This document shows positions 1-7,754 of a DNA stretch of 64,000 nucleotides, in pieces. The DNA lies in contig NZ_JAJDFX010000002.1 in NCBI RefSeq assembly GCF_024704385.1, forward strand, positions 3,162,001 to 3,226,000. Reading direction: 5' to 3'. This DNA comes from Cellulomonas sp. P24. GTDB lineage: Bacteria; Actinomycetota; Actinomycetes; Actinomycetales; Cellulomonadaceae. The notes beneath the pieces were generated by a model. The model had not been told where the DNA came from. It saw only the letters and a list, made by a program, of their open reading frames with translations, and did not search any database. A program made the translations under genes and the position numbers. Numbering within the stretch: the stretch's first letter is position 1; every line of letters begins with the position of its first letter.

Positions 1-2
1 CG

Positions 3-914
3 CTCCGTGTGCTCGCGGTGACATCCGGTTCCCCGTCGCCGCGCTCCACGGTTCTCCACGAGGTCGGCGCCCCGAGGCGGGTCGAGCTGCTGACACCGGG
101 CCGGGGTGTCCCGGCAGGCCACAAGGGCGCCGAGGCGCCGAGGGGAGCAGGGGCCGTGGAGCGACCGCATGCGACCGGGGACAGGATCACCGCCGACGCA
201 GCCCGCCGGGCGGCGCAGCAGCGCGCGGCGCATGCCGCCGCCGTCGCACGCCGAGGTGCCGCAGCGCGCCGTCGCGCCCTTCTGACGTCCGTCCTGCTCG
301 TCGCGAGCATCGCCGGCTGGGTCGTCGCGAGCCTCACGACGCTCAGCCTCCTGCTCGCGGTGGTCCCGACGGTCCTGCTCGGTACCGTCCTCGTGACGGG
401 ACGGCGTGCCGTCGTCGCGGGCCAGGCCGCAGACGCGGCGTACGAGCGCCGTCGTCGCGAGTCGGCGGAGCGCGCATCCGGCACGGTTGCGCCGCGTCGG
501 ACGCCCGCAGTGGTGGGCCGTGCGGTCCACCCGTCGGACTCGCACACCGAGGTCATCGAGCGGATCTCCGCCGAGCTCGCCACCGAGTCCCGCGTTGCTG
601 GCGGGGCCCGTGCCACCTCGGCGACGGCCGGCTCGAGCGCGGCGGAGGCCGACGCCACGCAGGAGGAGTGGGCGCCCGTGCCGGTCCCTCGCCCGACCTA
701 CACCATGAAGGCGTCGGCGCCGCGGCGGGAGCCGGTGCCGTTGAGCGACAGCGACTTCGCGCCCGTCGAGCCGGCCCGTGCGGCCGAGGTCGCGCCCACC
801 GGCGCGTCCGGCGAGGACGACACGACGACGGTGCTGGCCCCGGCTCCAGGCACCGCGAGCGGAGGCATCGACCTCGACGCGGTGCTGGCACGTCGGCGGG
901 CTGCGGGGGAGTAG
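3..914 (+). CDS. GlpR/SepX-like membrane protein, 5' end outside window
   Basis: The reading frame is open to the window edge, so the true start probably lies upstream; the first in-window GTG is at 9. Visible parts are a basic Ala/Arg-rich segment, two closely spaced hydrophobic segments (about residues 90-130 of the visible part) and a long low-complexity Ala/Glu/Pro tail ending in an LDAVLARRR-type motif. This layout, and the position just before tRNA-Ala upstream of pmt/rsmI, fits the actinobacterial GlpR (SepX) family, the membrane partner of the gephyrin-like divisome protein Glp; the mycobacterial counterpart would be Rv0996. The name rests on layout and gene order rather than a domain match, so it could be another actinobacterial membrane protein. 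Confidence 0.6.
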   Translation, partial: LRVLAVTSGSPSPRSTVLHEVGAPRRVELLTPGRGVPAGHKGAEAPRGAGAVERPHATGDRITADAARRAAQQRAAHAAAVARRGAAARRRALLTSVLLVASIAGWVVASLTTLSLLLAVVPTVLLGTVLVTGRRAVVAGQAADAAYERRRRESAERASGTVAPRRTPAVVGRAVHPSDSHTEVIERISAELATESRVAGGARATSATAGSSAAEADATQEEWAPVPVPRPTYTMKASAPRREPVPLSDSDFAPVEPARAAEVAPTGASGEDDTTTVLAPAPGTASGGIDLDAVLARRRAAGE

Positions 915-946
915 CTCCCGGTTCTCGATCTACCGGTCGCGGGTGC

Positions 947-952
947 TAGTCT
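947..952 (+). promoter_or_regulatory. -10-like element before tRNA-Ala
   Basis: TAGTCT lies 13 nt before the mature tRNA-Ala 5' end, a plausible -10 hexamer for the tRNA. No convincing -35 is visible, so this is a weak call. Confidence 0.3.
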
Positions 953-965
953 TTCTTCCGCTTGA

Positions 966-1041
<76 letters not shown>

Positions 1042-1070
1042 CATCGGGTCGTGCGCGACCCTGAGCAGGG

Positions 1071-1106
1071 AGAACGGGGCAGGAGCGAGAGCTCCTGCCC
1101 CGTTCT
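1071..1106. terminator. Strong bidirectional hairpin terminator
   Basis: A perfect 16-bp inverted repeat (arms 1071-1086 and 1091-1106) closed by a GAGA tetraloop. It lies 30 nt after tRNA-Ala and 38 nt beyond the stop codon of the convergent XRE-cupin gene, so it can end both transcripts. There is no long T tract, as is common in high-GC actinobacteria. Confidence 0.85.
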
Positions 1107-1143
1107 CGTTCGTCGGGGTCCGACGCCGCTCGCGACCCGGCAC

Positions 1144-1713
1144 TCAGTCCGGTTGGCGGGTGAGGGCGACGAGGTAGCGGCACGGGCGCGTGGTGGGGTT
1201 GACGAACGTGCACGGCGCGGGTGCGCCGAGCTGGAGACAGTCGCCGGTCTCGAGCTCGTGGACCGTGTCGCCCTCGTGGAAGACCAGCCGGCCGTCGAGG
1301 ACCCAGAGCTGCTGGTGCAGGAACGTGTAGGCCTCGGCGGGGTAGGCGACGCGTGCGCCCGGGGGCAGGGTGACCTCGACGAGCTCGAGCGGTCCGCCGG
1401 TGCCGGGCGACACTGCGCGACGGACGTAGCCGGTGGCCGGGTCGGTCCAGGTCGGCTGGTCGGCGGCGCGTGCGAGCCGGTGGTCGGGGGTGCCGTCCTC
1501 CGCGCGCGCCACGAGCTCGGACAACGTCATCCCGAGTGCTGCCGAGAGCCTCCCGAGGAGCACCGCGGTGGGCTGTGCCTGACCCCGCTCGATCTTGCCG
1601 ACCATGGCCCGCGAGACCCCGGACCGCTCGGCGAGGGCGCTGGCCGACAACCCGCGTGCGCGTCGCGCCTCGAGCAGCGTCGAGGCGAGGGAGGTGGAGA
1701 GCGACGGCGCCAT
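1144..1713 (-). CDS. XRE-family regulator with C-terminal cupin
   Basis: 189 aa. An N-terminal Cro/C1-type helix-turn-helix (about residues 12-65, with the typical LAERSGVSRAMVGKIERGQ helix pair) is followed by a cupin_2 barrel (about 110-180) that probably senses a small ligand. The frame extends upstream to 1788, but ATG 1713 is preferred because a TATAGT -10 sits 7 nt before it and a longer start would run into the divergent gene. Divergent from a GNAT acetyltransferase, the usual partner of this regulator type, so local control of both genes is likely. Which ligand it binds cannot be read from the sequence. Confidence 0.88.
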   Translation of the reverse strand: MAPSLSTSLASTLLEARRARGLSASALAERSGVSRAMVGKIERGQAQPTAVLLGRLSAALGMTLSELVARAEDGTPDHRLARAADQPTWTDPATGYVRRAVSPGTGGPLELVEVTLPPGARVAYPAEAYTFLHQQLWVLDGRLVFHEGDTVHELETGDCLQLGAPAPCTFVNPTTRPCRYLVALTRQPD

Positions 1714-1723
1714 GATGGCCACT

Positions 1724-1746
1724 ATAGAAGCGTCCGACGCTACTAT
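1724..1746. promoter_or_regulatory. Palindrome carrying two opposed leaderless promoters
   Basis: Two 11-bp arms (1724-1734 and 1736-1746) with one mismatch and a 1-nt spacer. The minus-strand -10 TATAGT (1726-1721) is 7 nt before ATG 1713, and the plus-strand -10 TACTAT (1741-1746) is 7 nt before ATG 1754. Both genes would have leaderless transcripts starting at the edges of one symmetric element, the probable operator of the XRE-cupin regulator. Inferred from sequence only. Confidence 0.6.
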
Positions 1747-1753
1747 CGGCGAC

Positions 1754-2287
1754 ATGACGTCTGTCCCCACCGTCATCCGTGGGGCCACCGCGCGTGACGG
1801 CGCCGCCTGTGCGGCGATCTACGCGCCGTACGTGACCGACACCGCGATCACCTTCGAGGTCGATCCTCCCGGGCCTGCCGAGATGTCCGCGCGCATCACC
1901 GCGGCGGTGCAGAGCCATGCCTGGCTCGTGCTCGAGGACGCCGGGCGGGTCGTCGGCTACGCGTACGGCAGCCCGTTCAAGGCGCGCGCGGCGTACCGCT
2001 GGACATGCGAGGTCAGCATCTACCTCGAGCCCGGCCGACGACGCACCGGTGCCGGGCGGACGCTCTACGAGGCGCTGCTCCCGCGGCTGGCCGAGCGGGG
2101 CTACCGCACGGCGGTCGCCGGCATGACGCTGCCGAACGACGCGAGCGTCGGGCTGCACACCGCGATGGGCTTCGAGCCCGCCGGCACGTACCGGCGCATC
2201 GGCTGGAAGCTCGACGCCTGGCACGACGTCGCGTGGATGCAGCGGACGATCCTCGACGGACCGAACCCGCCGGCAGAGCCGCGCTGA
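1754..2287 (+). CDS. GNAT N-acetyltransferase, phosphinothricin-acetyltransferase-like
   Basis: 177 aa, the usual length of the Pat/Bar-like GNAT subfamily. Family marks: the IYAPYV segment near residue 22, the ITFE strand, the GYAYGSPFKAR strand, the acetyl-CoA pyrophosphate loop RRRTGAGR (about residue 96), and the C-terminal NDASVGLHTAMGFE and GTYRRIGWK segments. It would transfer acetyl from acetyl-CoA to an amine; many relatives act on methionine sulfoximine or similar amino acids rather than phosphinothricin. The longer frame from 1595 is rejected because it crosses the divergent gene; ATG 1754 sits 7 nt after a TACTAT -10 with no Shine-Dalgarno. Confidence 0.85.
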   Translation: MTSVPTVIRGATARDGAACAAIYAPYVTDTAITFEVDPPGPAEMSARITAAVQSHAWLVLEDAGRVVGYAYGSPFKARAAYRWTCEVSIYLEPGRRRTGAGRTLYEALLPRLAERGYRTAVAGMTLPNDASVGLHTAMGFEPAGTYRRIGWKLDAWHDVAWMQRTILDGPNPPAEPR

Positions 2288-2300
2288 CGCGACGGCCGGG

Positions 2301-2762
2301 TCAGCCCTCGACCGGTGCCGTCCCGTCCCAGCCGCGCGGCCCCAGGTCGGGACGGGCGTGCTGGTAGTCGCTGGAGAGCAGCGGGGAGGAGATCATCAGG
2401 TCGGCCGACGCGGTGTTGCACGCCATGGGCACGTTCCAGACGGTCGCGATGCGCAGCAGCGCCTTGACGTCGGGGTCGTGCGGCTGCGGCTCGAGCGGGT
2501 CCCAGAAGAAGATCAGCATCGTGATGAGGCCCTCGGCGATCTTCGCGCCGATCTGCTGGTCACCGCCGAGCGGGCCGGACAGGAACCGGGTGACGTGCAG
2601 GCCGAGCTCGTACTCGAGCATCGTGCCGGTCGTGCCGGTGGCGTAGAGCTCGTGGTGGGCGAGGGTGCCGCGGTTGTACTCGGCCCACTGCAGAAGGTCG
2701 ACCTTCTTGTTGTCGTGGGCGACGAGCGCGATGTGGCGGGGGGTCGCGGGGATCACGGACAT
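2301..2762 (-). CDS. mgsA: Methylglyoxal synthase
   Basis: 153 aa, matching the family length of about 150. MgsA converts dihydroxyacetone phosphate to methylglyoxal and phosphate, a bypass that relieves sugar-phosphate stress. Family signatures are the N-terminal LVAHDNKK loop, TGTTG phosphate loop, [12 protein letters not shown] segment with the catalytic aspartate, [15 protein letters not shown] and the NVPMACN motif. ATG 2762 is preceded by an AGGAG-containing ribosome site. It lies downstream of the TetR locus on the same strand (82-nt gap), so the two may be co-transcribed. Confidence 0.93.
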   Translation of the reverse strand: MSVIPATPRHIALVAHDNKKVDLLQWAEYNRGTLAHHELYATGTTGTMLEYELGLHVTRFLSGPLGGDQQIGAKIAEGLITMLIFFWDPLEPQPHDPDVKALLRIATVWNVPMACNTASADLMISSPLLSSDYQHARPDLGPRGWDGTAPVEG

Positions 2763-2844
2763 GGCAGGCTCCTGTCGGACGCCGAGCACGCAGGTGAGCC
2801 GACGATATCGGACCACCCGCGCCAGCCGCGGGCCGGGACACGGG

Positions 2845-3431
2845 CTACCGGTCGTCGGTCGCCCAGGACGTGATGTGGTGGCGGGCGGTGCCCAGGACCG
2901 CGTCCGCCTCGTGGCGGTCGATCCGGGCGAGCAGCATCGCGCTGATCGTGAGCGAGGAGAGGACGACCGCCTTCTCGTCGAGGTCCCCGGGCGTGCCGGC
3001 GGCCGCGAGCGAGTGGCGGAGGGCGGCGACGAGCTCGGCGCGGTAGCCGTCGACCACGAGGCGCGCGGCGGCGTCGTGACCGGCGAGTCCGGCGGCGCAG
3101 TTGACCAGCAGGCAGCCGCGCCGGGGGAGTCGTCGGGCAGCTCGGCGACCGCCGATCGCAGGCCGTCGACGTAGGCGAGCAGCCCGGTGGTGCCCGCGGT
3201 CGGGCCGAGCAGGACGCTCAGCCGCGGGCGGATCACGGTGTCGAGGTAGTCCTGGACGGCGGCGTCGAACAGGCCACGCTTGCTCCCGAACGCGTGGTAG
3301 AGGCTCGACCGGTTGACGCCGGTGGCGGACTCGAGGTCGGCGATCGACGTCGCCTCGTAGCCGCGGTCCCAGAACAGGTCCCGGGCAGCGGTCACGACCG
3401 CGGCGGTCTCGAAGGTCTGGACGCGTCCCAC
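2845..3431 (-). pseudogene. TetR/AcrR-family regulator, frameshifted
   Basis: The N-terminal TetR helix-turn-helix ([15 protein letters not shown], then [10 protein letters not shown]) is in one frame and the ligand-binding half in another. They join if the C run on the coding strand (G run 3123-3127) is six rather than five bases long, restoring a GCLLVN segment typical of the family and a 195-aa protein. Start: GTG 3431 is preferred over GTG 3437 because AAGGAGG sits 5 nt before 3431 and overlaps 3437. Divergent from the oxidoreductase at 3514, the usual target layout for NemR/YxaF-like repressors. Either a sequencing indel or a genuine disruption. Confidence 0.8.
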
Positions 3432-3474
3432 GGTCACCTCCTTGTCGCGACGGTCGTCCCGTGTGTGCCTATAG

Positions 3475-3490
3475 TAGACCGATCGTTTCA
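3475..3490. promoter_or_regulatory. Possible TetR operator (NemR-type half-site)
   Basis: TAGACC-GATC-GTTTCA lies between the divergent TetR and oxidoreductase genes. The left half and the GATC core match the TAGACC-N4-GGTCTA arrangement bound by NemR/LmrA-like TetR proteins; the right half is degenerate. It is placed to control the oxidoreductase promoter. Confidence 0.4.
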
Positions 3491-3513
3491 GAATTCAGCA
3501 AAGGATGGACGTC

Positions 3514-4536
3514 ATGTCGTCGGTCGTCAGCACCCAGGTCCAGCTCGTCGCGCGCCCGGTCGGGTGGCCCGTGGAGTCGGACTTCCGCACGGTCCAGGTC
3601 GAGCTCGGCGAGCTCGCCCCCGGACAGGTCCGCGTCCGCAACGCGTTCCTGTCCGTCGACCCGTACATGCGCGGTCGGATGAACGACCGGAAGTCCTACA
3701 CGCCGCCGTACGCGCTCGGCGAGACCATGACCGGTGGCGCGGTCGGGCACGTGGTCGCGTCCGCGTCCGACGACGTGCCGGTCGGCTCCGTCGTCGTCCA
3801 CCAGCTCGGCTGGCGGGACGTCGCACAGGGCGACGCGAGCGCGTTCCGGGTGGTGCCCGAGATCCCCGGGGTCCCGGTCTCCGTCCACCTCGGCGTGCTC
3901 GGCATGACGGCCCTGACGGCGTACGTCGGTCTGCGCGAGATCGCCCACCTCGCACCCGGCGAGACGGTGTTCGTCTCCGGTGCGGCCGGCGCCGTGGGCT
4001 CGATGGTGGGACAGATCGCCCGGCTCTCGGGTGCCGGACGCGTGATCGGCTCGGCGGGATCGCCCGAGAAGGTCGCGCTGCTGACCGAGCGGTACGGCTT
4101 CGACGCGGCATTCAACTACAAGGACGGCGACCTCACGGGTCAGCTCGCCGCCGCCGCGCCCGACGGCATCGACGTGTACTTCGACAACGTCGGTGGCGAG
4201 CACCTCGAGGCCGCCCTCGACGCGTTCAACGACGGCGGCCGTGCGGCCCTCTGCGGCGCGATCTCCCAGTACAACGAGACCGGCGCCGCACCCGGCCCAC
4301 GCAACCTCGGCAACCTCATCACGCGCGGGCTGACGCTCCAGGGCTTCACCGTCGGCCACTACACCCAGCACGTCCCGGCCTTCAGCGCTGCCATGACCGC
4401 GTGGCTCACGGCAGGCGAGATCGTGTACGACGAGACCGTGGTCGACGGCATCGAGAACGCGGTCGGTGCCTTCCTCGGGCTCATGCGCGGAGAGAACACC
4501 GGCAAGATGCTCGTCCGCATCGTGGCCGAGAGCTGA
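3514..4536 (+). CDS. NADP-dependent MDR oxidoreductase (CurA/alkenal reductase-like)
   Basis: 340 aa. Zinc-free medium-chain dehydrogenase/reductase of the 2-alkenal reductase/CurA branch: N-terminal GroES-like domain with SVDPYMRGRM, then a Rossmann domain with the nucleotide loop SGAAGAVGSMVGQIARL (about 150-170), FDNVGGEHLEA and a C-terminal GENTGKMLV signature. The family reduces activated C=C bonds with NADPH and often detoxifies reactive aldehydes or quinones. ATG 3514 is chosen over 3505 because AAGGA (3501-3505) is correctly spaced only for 3514. Probably controlled by the adjacent divergent TetR; a methylglyoxal synthase is next to it in the TetR unit, so reactive-carbonyl metabolism may link them (inference). 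Confidence 0.88.
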   Translation: MSSVVSTQVQLVARPVGWPVESDFRTVQVELGELAPGQVRVRNAFLSVDPYMRGRMNDRKSYTPPYALGETMTGGAVGHVVASASDDVPVGSVVVHQLGWRDVAQGDASAFRVVPEIPGVPVSVHLGVLGMTALTAYVGLREIAHLAPGETVFVSGAAGAVGSMVGQIARLSGAGRVIGSAGSPEKVALLTERYGFDAAFNYKDGDLTGQLAAAAPDGIDVYFDNVGGEHLEAALDAFNDGGRAALCGAISQYNETGAAPGPRNLGNLITRGLTLQGFTVGHYTQHVPAFSAAMTAWLTAGEIVYDETVVDGIENAVGAFLGLMRGENTGKMLVRIVAES

Positions 4537-4561
4537 TCTCACGCCACCGGGCAGGCCGCCG

Positions 4562-5503
4562 TCACCCCGCCGGGCTCGGTGCCTCGGCGGGGCCCGGAGG
4601 TGCGGCGTCACCGTGCGTGCCGTCCGTCCGGGCCTCGGCGTCGCGCGAGCCGTGACGACGTACCCGTCGGACCACCACGAGGGCGACCACCGTGATGAGG
4701 CCGGCGAACGCGAGCCACGGCAGCAGCACGCCGACGACGAGCACCACCGCGCGCAGCGCGACGACGAGCGACTGCCACCCGACGACGACCCCGTCCCAGA
4801 AGCCGTGCGGGCTCGCGGCTGCGGGGATCGCACCCGGTGCGGTGAGGTCGATGTCCAGCGTCGACAGCGCCACCTGTTCGGCCATCCGGGCCTGCTGCGA
4901 GAGCATCGTCTCGAGGTTCGACTGCCGCTCCTGCAGCGCCTGCTCGGCGGCGACGAGATCCGTGGTCGTCGTGACCTTCGCGAGGAGGTCCTCCATCCGG
5001 GCCACCGAGACGCGCATCGCCCGGATGCGAGCGTCGAGGTCCTGGGCGTCGGCCGTGACGTCCTGCGACGAGATCGAGATCTGACCGAGGTCGCCGATCG
5101 ACCGGAGGTCGTCGATCATCGCGGTCAGCGAGTCCGCCGGGACCCGGACCGTCAGGTGCGCACGCGCCGTCTGGTCACCGACGGCGGCCGTCTCGGTGCG
5201 GCCGTCCACGCGACCGCCGGCCCCCTCGACGAGGGTGACGACCTGCTCGGCCGCCGCGCGCGGGTCCTTCACCGTGACCTGGACGCTGCCCGTCGTGATG
5301 ACCTGGCGACCGGCGGCGTCGGCCGCGGTCTGCGCCGACGTGTCGCCTGCGGCCTTCGCCCCGTCGGCCGCCGGCTGCACCTGGCTGTTGCCCTCGACCG
5401 ATCCGGCCGACGACGTGCTCGAGTTCGCCGAGCACCCGACGAGCGTGCCCGCCGCGATCAGGAGCGCGACGGCGAGGGCCTGCGACCTGGCGATTCGTCT
5501 CAT
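4562..5503 (-). CDS. DUF4349-domain lipoprotein
   Basis: 313 aa. Type II signal peptide: basic MRRIARS start, hydrophobic core, lipobox LVGC with the modified Cys at residue 24. A Ser/Gly-rich linker leads into a DUF4349 domain (about residues 85-230, QVITTGSVQVTVKDP to a long helical hairpin) and a C-terminal membrane helix with an arginine-rich tail. Expected outside the membrane, anchored by lipid and by the C-terminal helix. Function unknown for the family. A GTCAC-N6-GTTAC box lies 77 nt upstream, shared with the muralytic genes at 18.8 and 20.4 kb, which hints at envelope-related control. Confidence 0.85.
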   Translation of the reverse strand: MRRIARSQALAVALLIAAGTLVGCSANSSTSSAGSVEGNSQVQPAADGAKAAGDTSAQTAADAAGRQVITTGSVQVTVKDPRAAAEQVVTLVEGAGGRVDGRTETAAVGDQTARAHLTVRVPADSLTAMIDDLRSIGDLGQISISSQDVTADAQDLDARIRAMRVSVARMEDLLAKVTTTTDLVAAEQALQERQSNLETMLSQQARMAEQVALSTLDIDLTAPGAIPAAASPHGFWDGVVVGWQSLVVALRAVVLVVGVLLPWLAFAGLITVVALVVVRRVRRHGSRDAEARTDGTHGDAAPPGPAEAPSPAG

Positions 5504-5579
5504 GATTCGACGCTAGGCGTGCTGCCCTCGGCTCGCTCCCGGGTGGTCGGATCGTGACCGATTCGTCACTGATTCGGTG

Positions 5580-5597
5580 CCGTAACCTGCACGTGAC
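5580..5597 (-). promoter_or_regulatory. GTCAC-N6-GTTAC box upstream of the DUF4349 lipoprotein
   Basis: On the minus strand the sequence is GTCACGTGCAGGTTACGG: an 11-bp-period direct repeat GTCAC/GTTAC with a -10-like TTACGG at its end. The same layout precedes both G5 muralytic genes and the polysaccharide initiating gene. It resembles OmpR-family boxes, notably those of MtrA (inference). Confidence 0.45.
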
Positions 5598-5638
5598 CGC
5601 GTGCCGACGTCCTGAGGATCACCAGAGAGAGGCCGCAC

Positions 5639-6043
5639 ATGCCCACCACCGTCCCGATCGTCGCCGCCGTCCTCGCGACGGCTGCGGCACTCGTGCACGT
5701 GTACATCTTCGTTCTCGAGAGCCTGCGCTGGACCGCGCCCCGCACCCGAGCGACGTTCGGCGTCGCCACGGAGGCCGAGGCGCTCGTCACGCGCGAGCTC
5801 GCCTACAACCAGGGCTGGTACAACCTGTTCCTGGCGATCGGCACCATCGTCGGGCTCGTGCTCTCGCGATCCTCGGTCGACGCCACGCGCGCCGCCGGCA
5901 TCGGGGTCCTGATGTTCGCCGCCGGGTCGATGGTCGCCGCCGCACTCGTCCTCGTGGTCCGCCGACCAGCCCTGGCACGTGCCTCGGCGGTGCAGGGGCT
6001 GCTGCCCCTCGTCGCCGTCGTGCTCACCGCTGTCGCCGGCTGA
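5639..6043 (+). CDS. DUF1304 small membrane protein
   Basis: 134 aa with four predicted membrane helices (about residues 5-25, 57-75, 82-105, 112-132). The YNQGWYNLFLA motif (about residue 58) is the signature of the DUF1304 family, small integral membrane proteins of unknown function. ATG 5639 is preceded by a purine-rich AGAGAGAGG. Stands alone between the divergent lipoprotein gene and the hexosaminidase gene. Confidence 0.88.
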   Translation: MPTTVPIVAAVLATAAALVHVYIFVLESLRWTAPRTRATFGVATEAEALVTRELAYNQGWYNLFLAIGTIVGLVLSRSSVDATRAAGIGVLMFAAGSMVAAALVLVVRRPALARASAVQGLLPLVAVVLTAVAG

Positions 6044-6218
6044 GCCGTGGTCGCGGACCGCCCCTGCCGGGCGTCATCCGATCGCATGACGGTGCATCAC
6101 GTCACCCGCTCCGGTGTCCCTCGGACGGCGCAGCCGGTTCGTTGCGGGCGTTCCGAGGCGCCTACCGTGACCTGCACGTCTACCACTGAATCCGTCGCGA
6201 GAGCGAGAGTCACCCACC

Positions 6219-7691
6219 GTGCCTGAATCCCTGTCGATCGTCCCTGCGCCGCGCTACGTGGAGCTGGGTGACGGCCCCGGCCTCGCGCTCGGTGGGGGAG
6301 TCGGGCTGCTCGTCGGCGCGGACCCGGCCGAGATCGCCCTCGGGGTGTACGTGGCCCGGCTCGCCGAGCGCATCGGCATCGGGCCGGTCGACATGCTCGC
6401 GCTCGACGACGGACGCGACCAGCTCATCGAGCTGCGGCTCGACCCGGCCGCCGGACCGGCCGACTCCGACCCGGCGGAGCGGTACTCGGTCGTGGTCGAC
6501 CGGCGCCGGGCCCTGGTGCGAGCACCGACGGTCGCCGGGCTGTACTACGGCGTCGTGACGCTGCGCCAGACGTTGCGCACGCACCCCGCCGGGTACGTGT
6601 ACGCCCCGGTGCTCAGGGTCGAGGACGCGCCGCGGTACCCGTGGCGCGGCCTGAGCGTCGACGTGGCCCGGCACTTCTTCCCGGTCGAGGACATCGAGCT
6701 GGTGATCTCCCTCATGGGGTACTACAAGCTCAACGTCCTGCACCTCCACCTCACGGACGACCAGGGGTGGCGGCTCGACGTGCCGTCTCGCCCCGGCCTC
6801 GTCGAGCGGTCCGCGGGGTCCGCCGTCCACGGCGCCCGGGGCGGGTACTACACCGCGGGCGAGTACCGCCGGATCGTCACGTTCGCGGCGTCCCGCGGCA
6901 TCACCGTCGTCCCCGAGGTGGACATCCCCGGCCACGTCAACGCGGCACTGCACGCGTACGGCGAGCTCACGCCGTCAGGCGAACCGACCGAGGCGTACAC
7001 CGGGATCGACGTGGGGTTCAGCCGGCTGACCGCCGGGCTGCCTGCGACCGGGCCGTTCCTGCGGGACGTCTTCACCGACGTCGCGGCCATGACGCCGGGT
7101 CCGTACGTGCACCTCGGCGGGGACGAGGTCCCGACCCTCGACCCGGCCGAGTACGAGGCCCTCGTCGGCATCGCGCACGACGCGGTGCGCGATGCGGGGA
7201 AGACGGTGGTCGCCTGGCAGGAAGCCGCCACCGCCCCACTCGCGCCCGGGAGCGTGCTCCAGTACTGGGACCCGCGCGATGGGCACGAGGCGATCATCGC
7301 CGCCGCGGCAGCCGGCTGCCGGGTGCTCATGTCGCCCGGATCGCGGGCGTACCTCGACATGAAGTACGACGCGCACTACCCGCGCGGGCTCGAGTGGGCC
7401 GGCCACATCGAGCTGCGCGACGCCTACGACTGGGACCCGGGCGTCGTCATCCCCGGGCTGCCCCTGGAGTCGGTGGTGGGCGTCGAGGCCGCCATCTGGA
7501 CCGAGACCCTCGCCACGGTCGATGAGCTGACCGAGATGCTCCTGCCGCGGCTCACGGCCCTCGCCGAGGTCGCCTGGAGCGTCCCGGCCCGGCGCAGCTG
7601 GGACTCCTACCGGCGACGCGTCGCGGCGCACCGCGACTACTGGGACCAGATCGGCGTCCGCTGGTACCCGTCACCGCACGTCAACTGGTAG
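6219..7691 (+). CDS. Beta-N-acetylhexosaminidase, GH20
   Basis: 490 aa. Releases terminal beta-linked GlcNAc or GalNAc. An N-terminal GH20b-like domain (about 1-135) precedes the TIM barrel, with YPWRGLSVDVARHFF, the HLHLTDDQGWR strand, the EVDIPGH strand and the catalytic pair in YVHLGGDEV (Asp then Glu, about residue 300), where substrate-assisted catalysis uses the Asp. No signal peptide or anchor is visible, so it is predicted cytoplasmic and would act on imported chitobiose or muropeptide-derived fragments, unlike secreted chitinolytic members. GTG 6219 is the natural start; a possible TACCGT -10 lies at 6163-6168. Confidence 0.93.
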   Translation: MPESLSIVPAPRYVELGDGPGLALGGGVGLLVGADPAEIALGVYVARLAERIGIGPVDMLALDDGRDQLIELRLDPAAGPADSDPAERYSVVVDRRRALVRAPTVAGLYYGVVTLRQTLRTHPAGYVYAPVLRVEDAPRYPWRGLSVDVARHFFPVEDIELVISLMGYYKLNVLHLHLTDDQGWRLDVPSRPGLVERSAGSAVHGARGGYYTAGEYRRIVTFAASRGITVVPEVDIPGHVNAALHAYGELTPSGEPTEAYTGIDVGFSRLTAGLPATGPFLRDVFTDVAAMTPGPYVHLGGDEVPTLDPAEYEALVGIAHDAVRDAGKTVVAWQEAATAPLAPGSVLQYWDPRDGHEAIIAAAAAGCRVLMSPGSRAYLDMKYDAHYPRGLEWAGHIELRDAYDWDPGVVIPGLPLESVVGVEAAIWTETLATVDELTEMLLPRLTALAEVAWSVPARRSWDSYRRRVAAHRDYWDQIGVRWYPSPHVNW

Positions 7692-7710
7692 CCGCGGCCG
7701 GCGGGCGCGG

Positions 7711-7754
7711 TCAGATCCAGGACGTGGTCAGATCCAGGAGGCGATCAGATCCAG
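7711..7754 (+). repeat. Three 17-bp-spaced copies of the pmt 3' end
   Basis: TCAGATCCAG occurs at 7711, 7728 and 7745, an exact 17-bp period. The copy at 7745 is the real C-terminal Trp-Ile-stop of the mannosyltransferase on the minus strand. Because 17 is not a multiple of three, the same Trp-Ile-stop appears in all three minus-strand frames. Confidence 0.8.
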
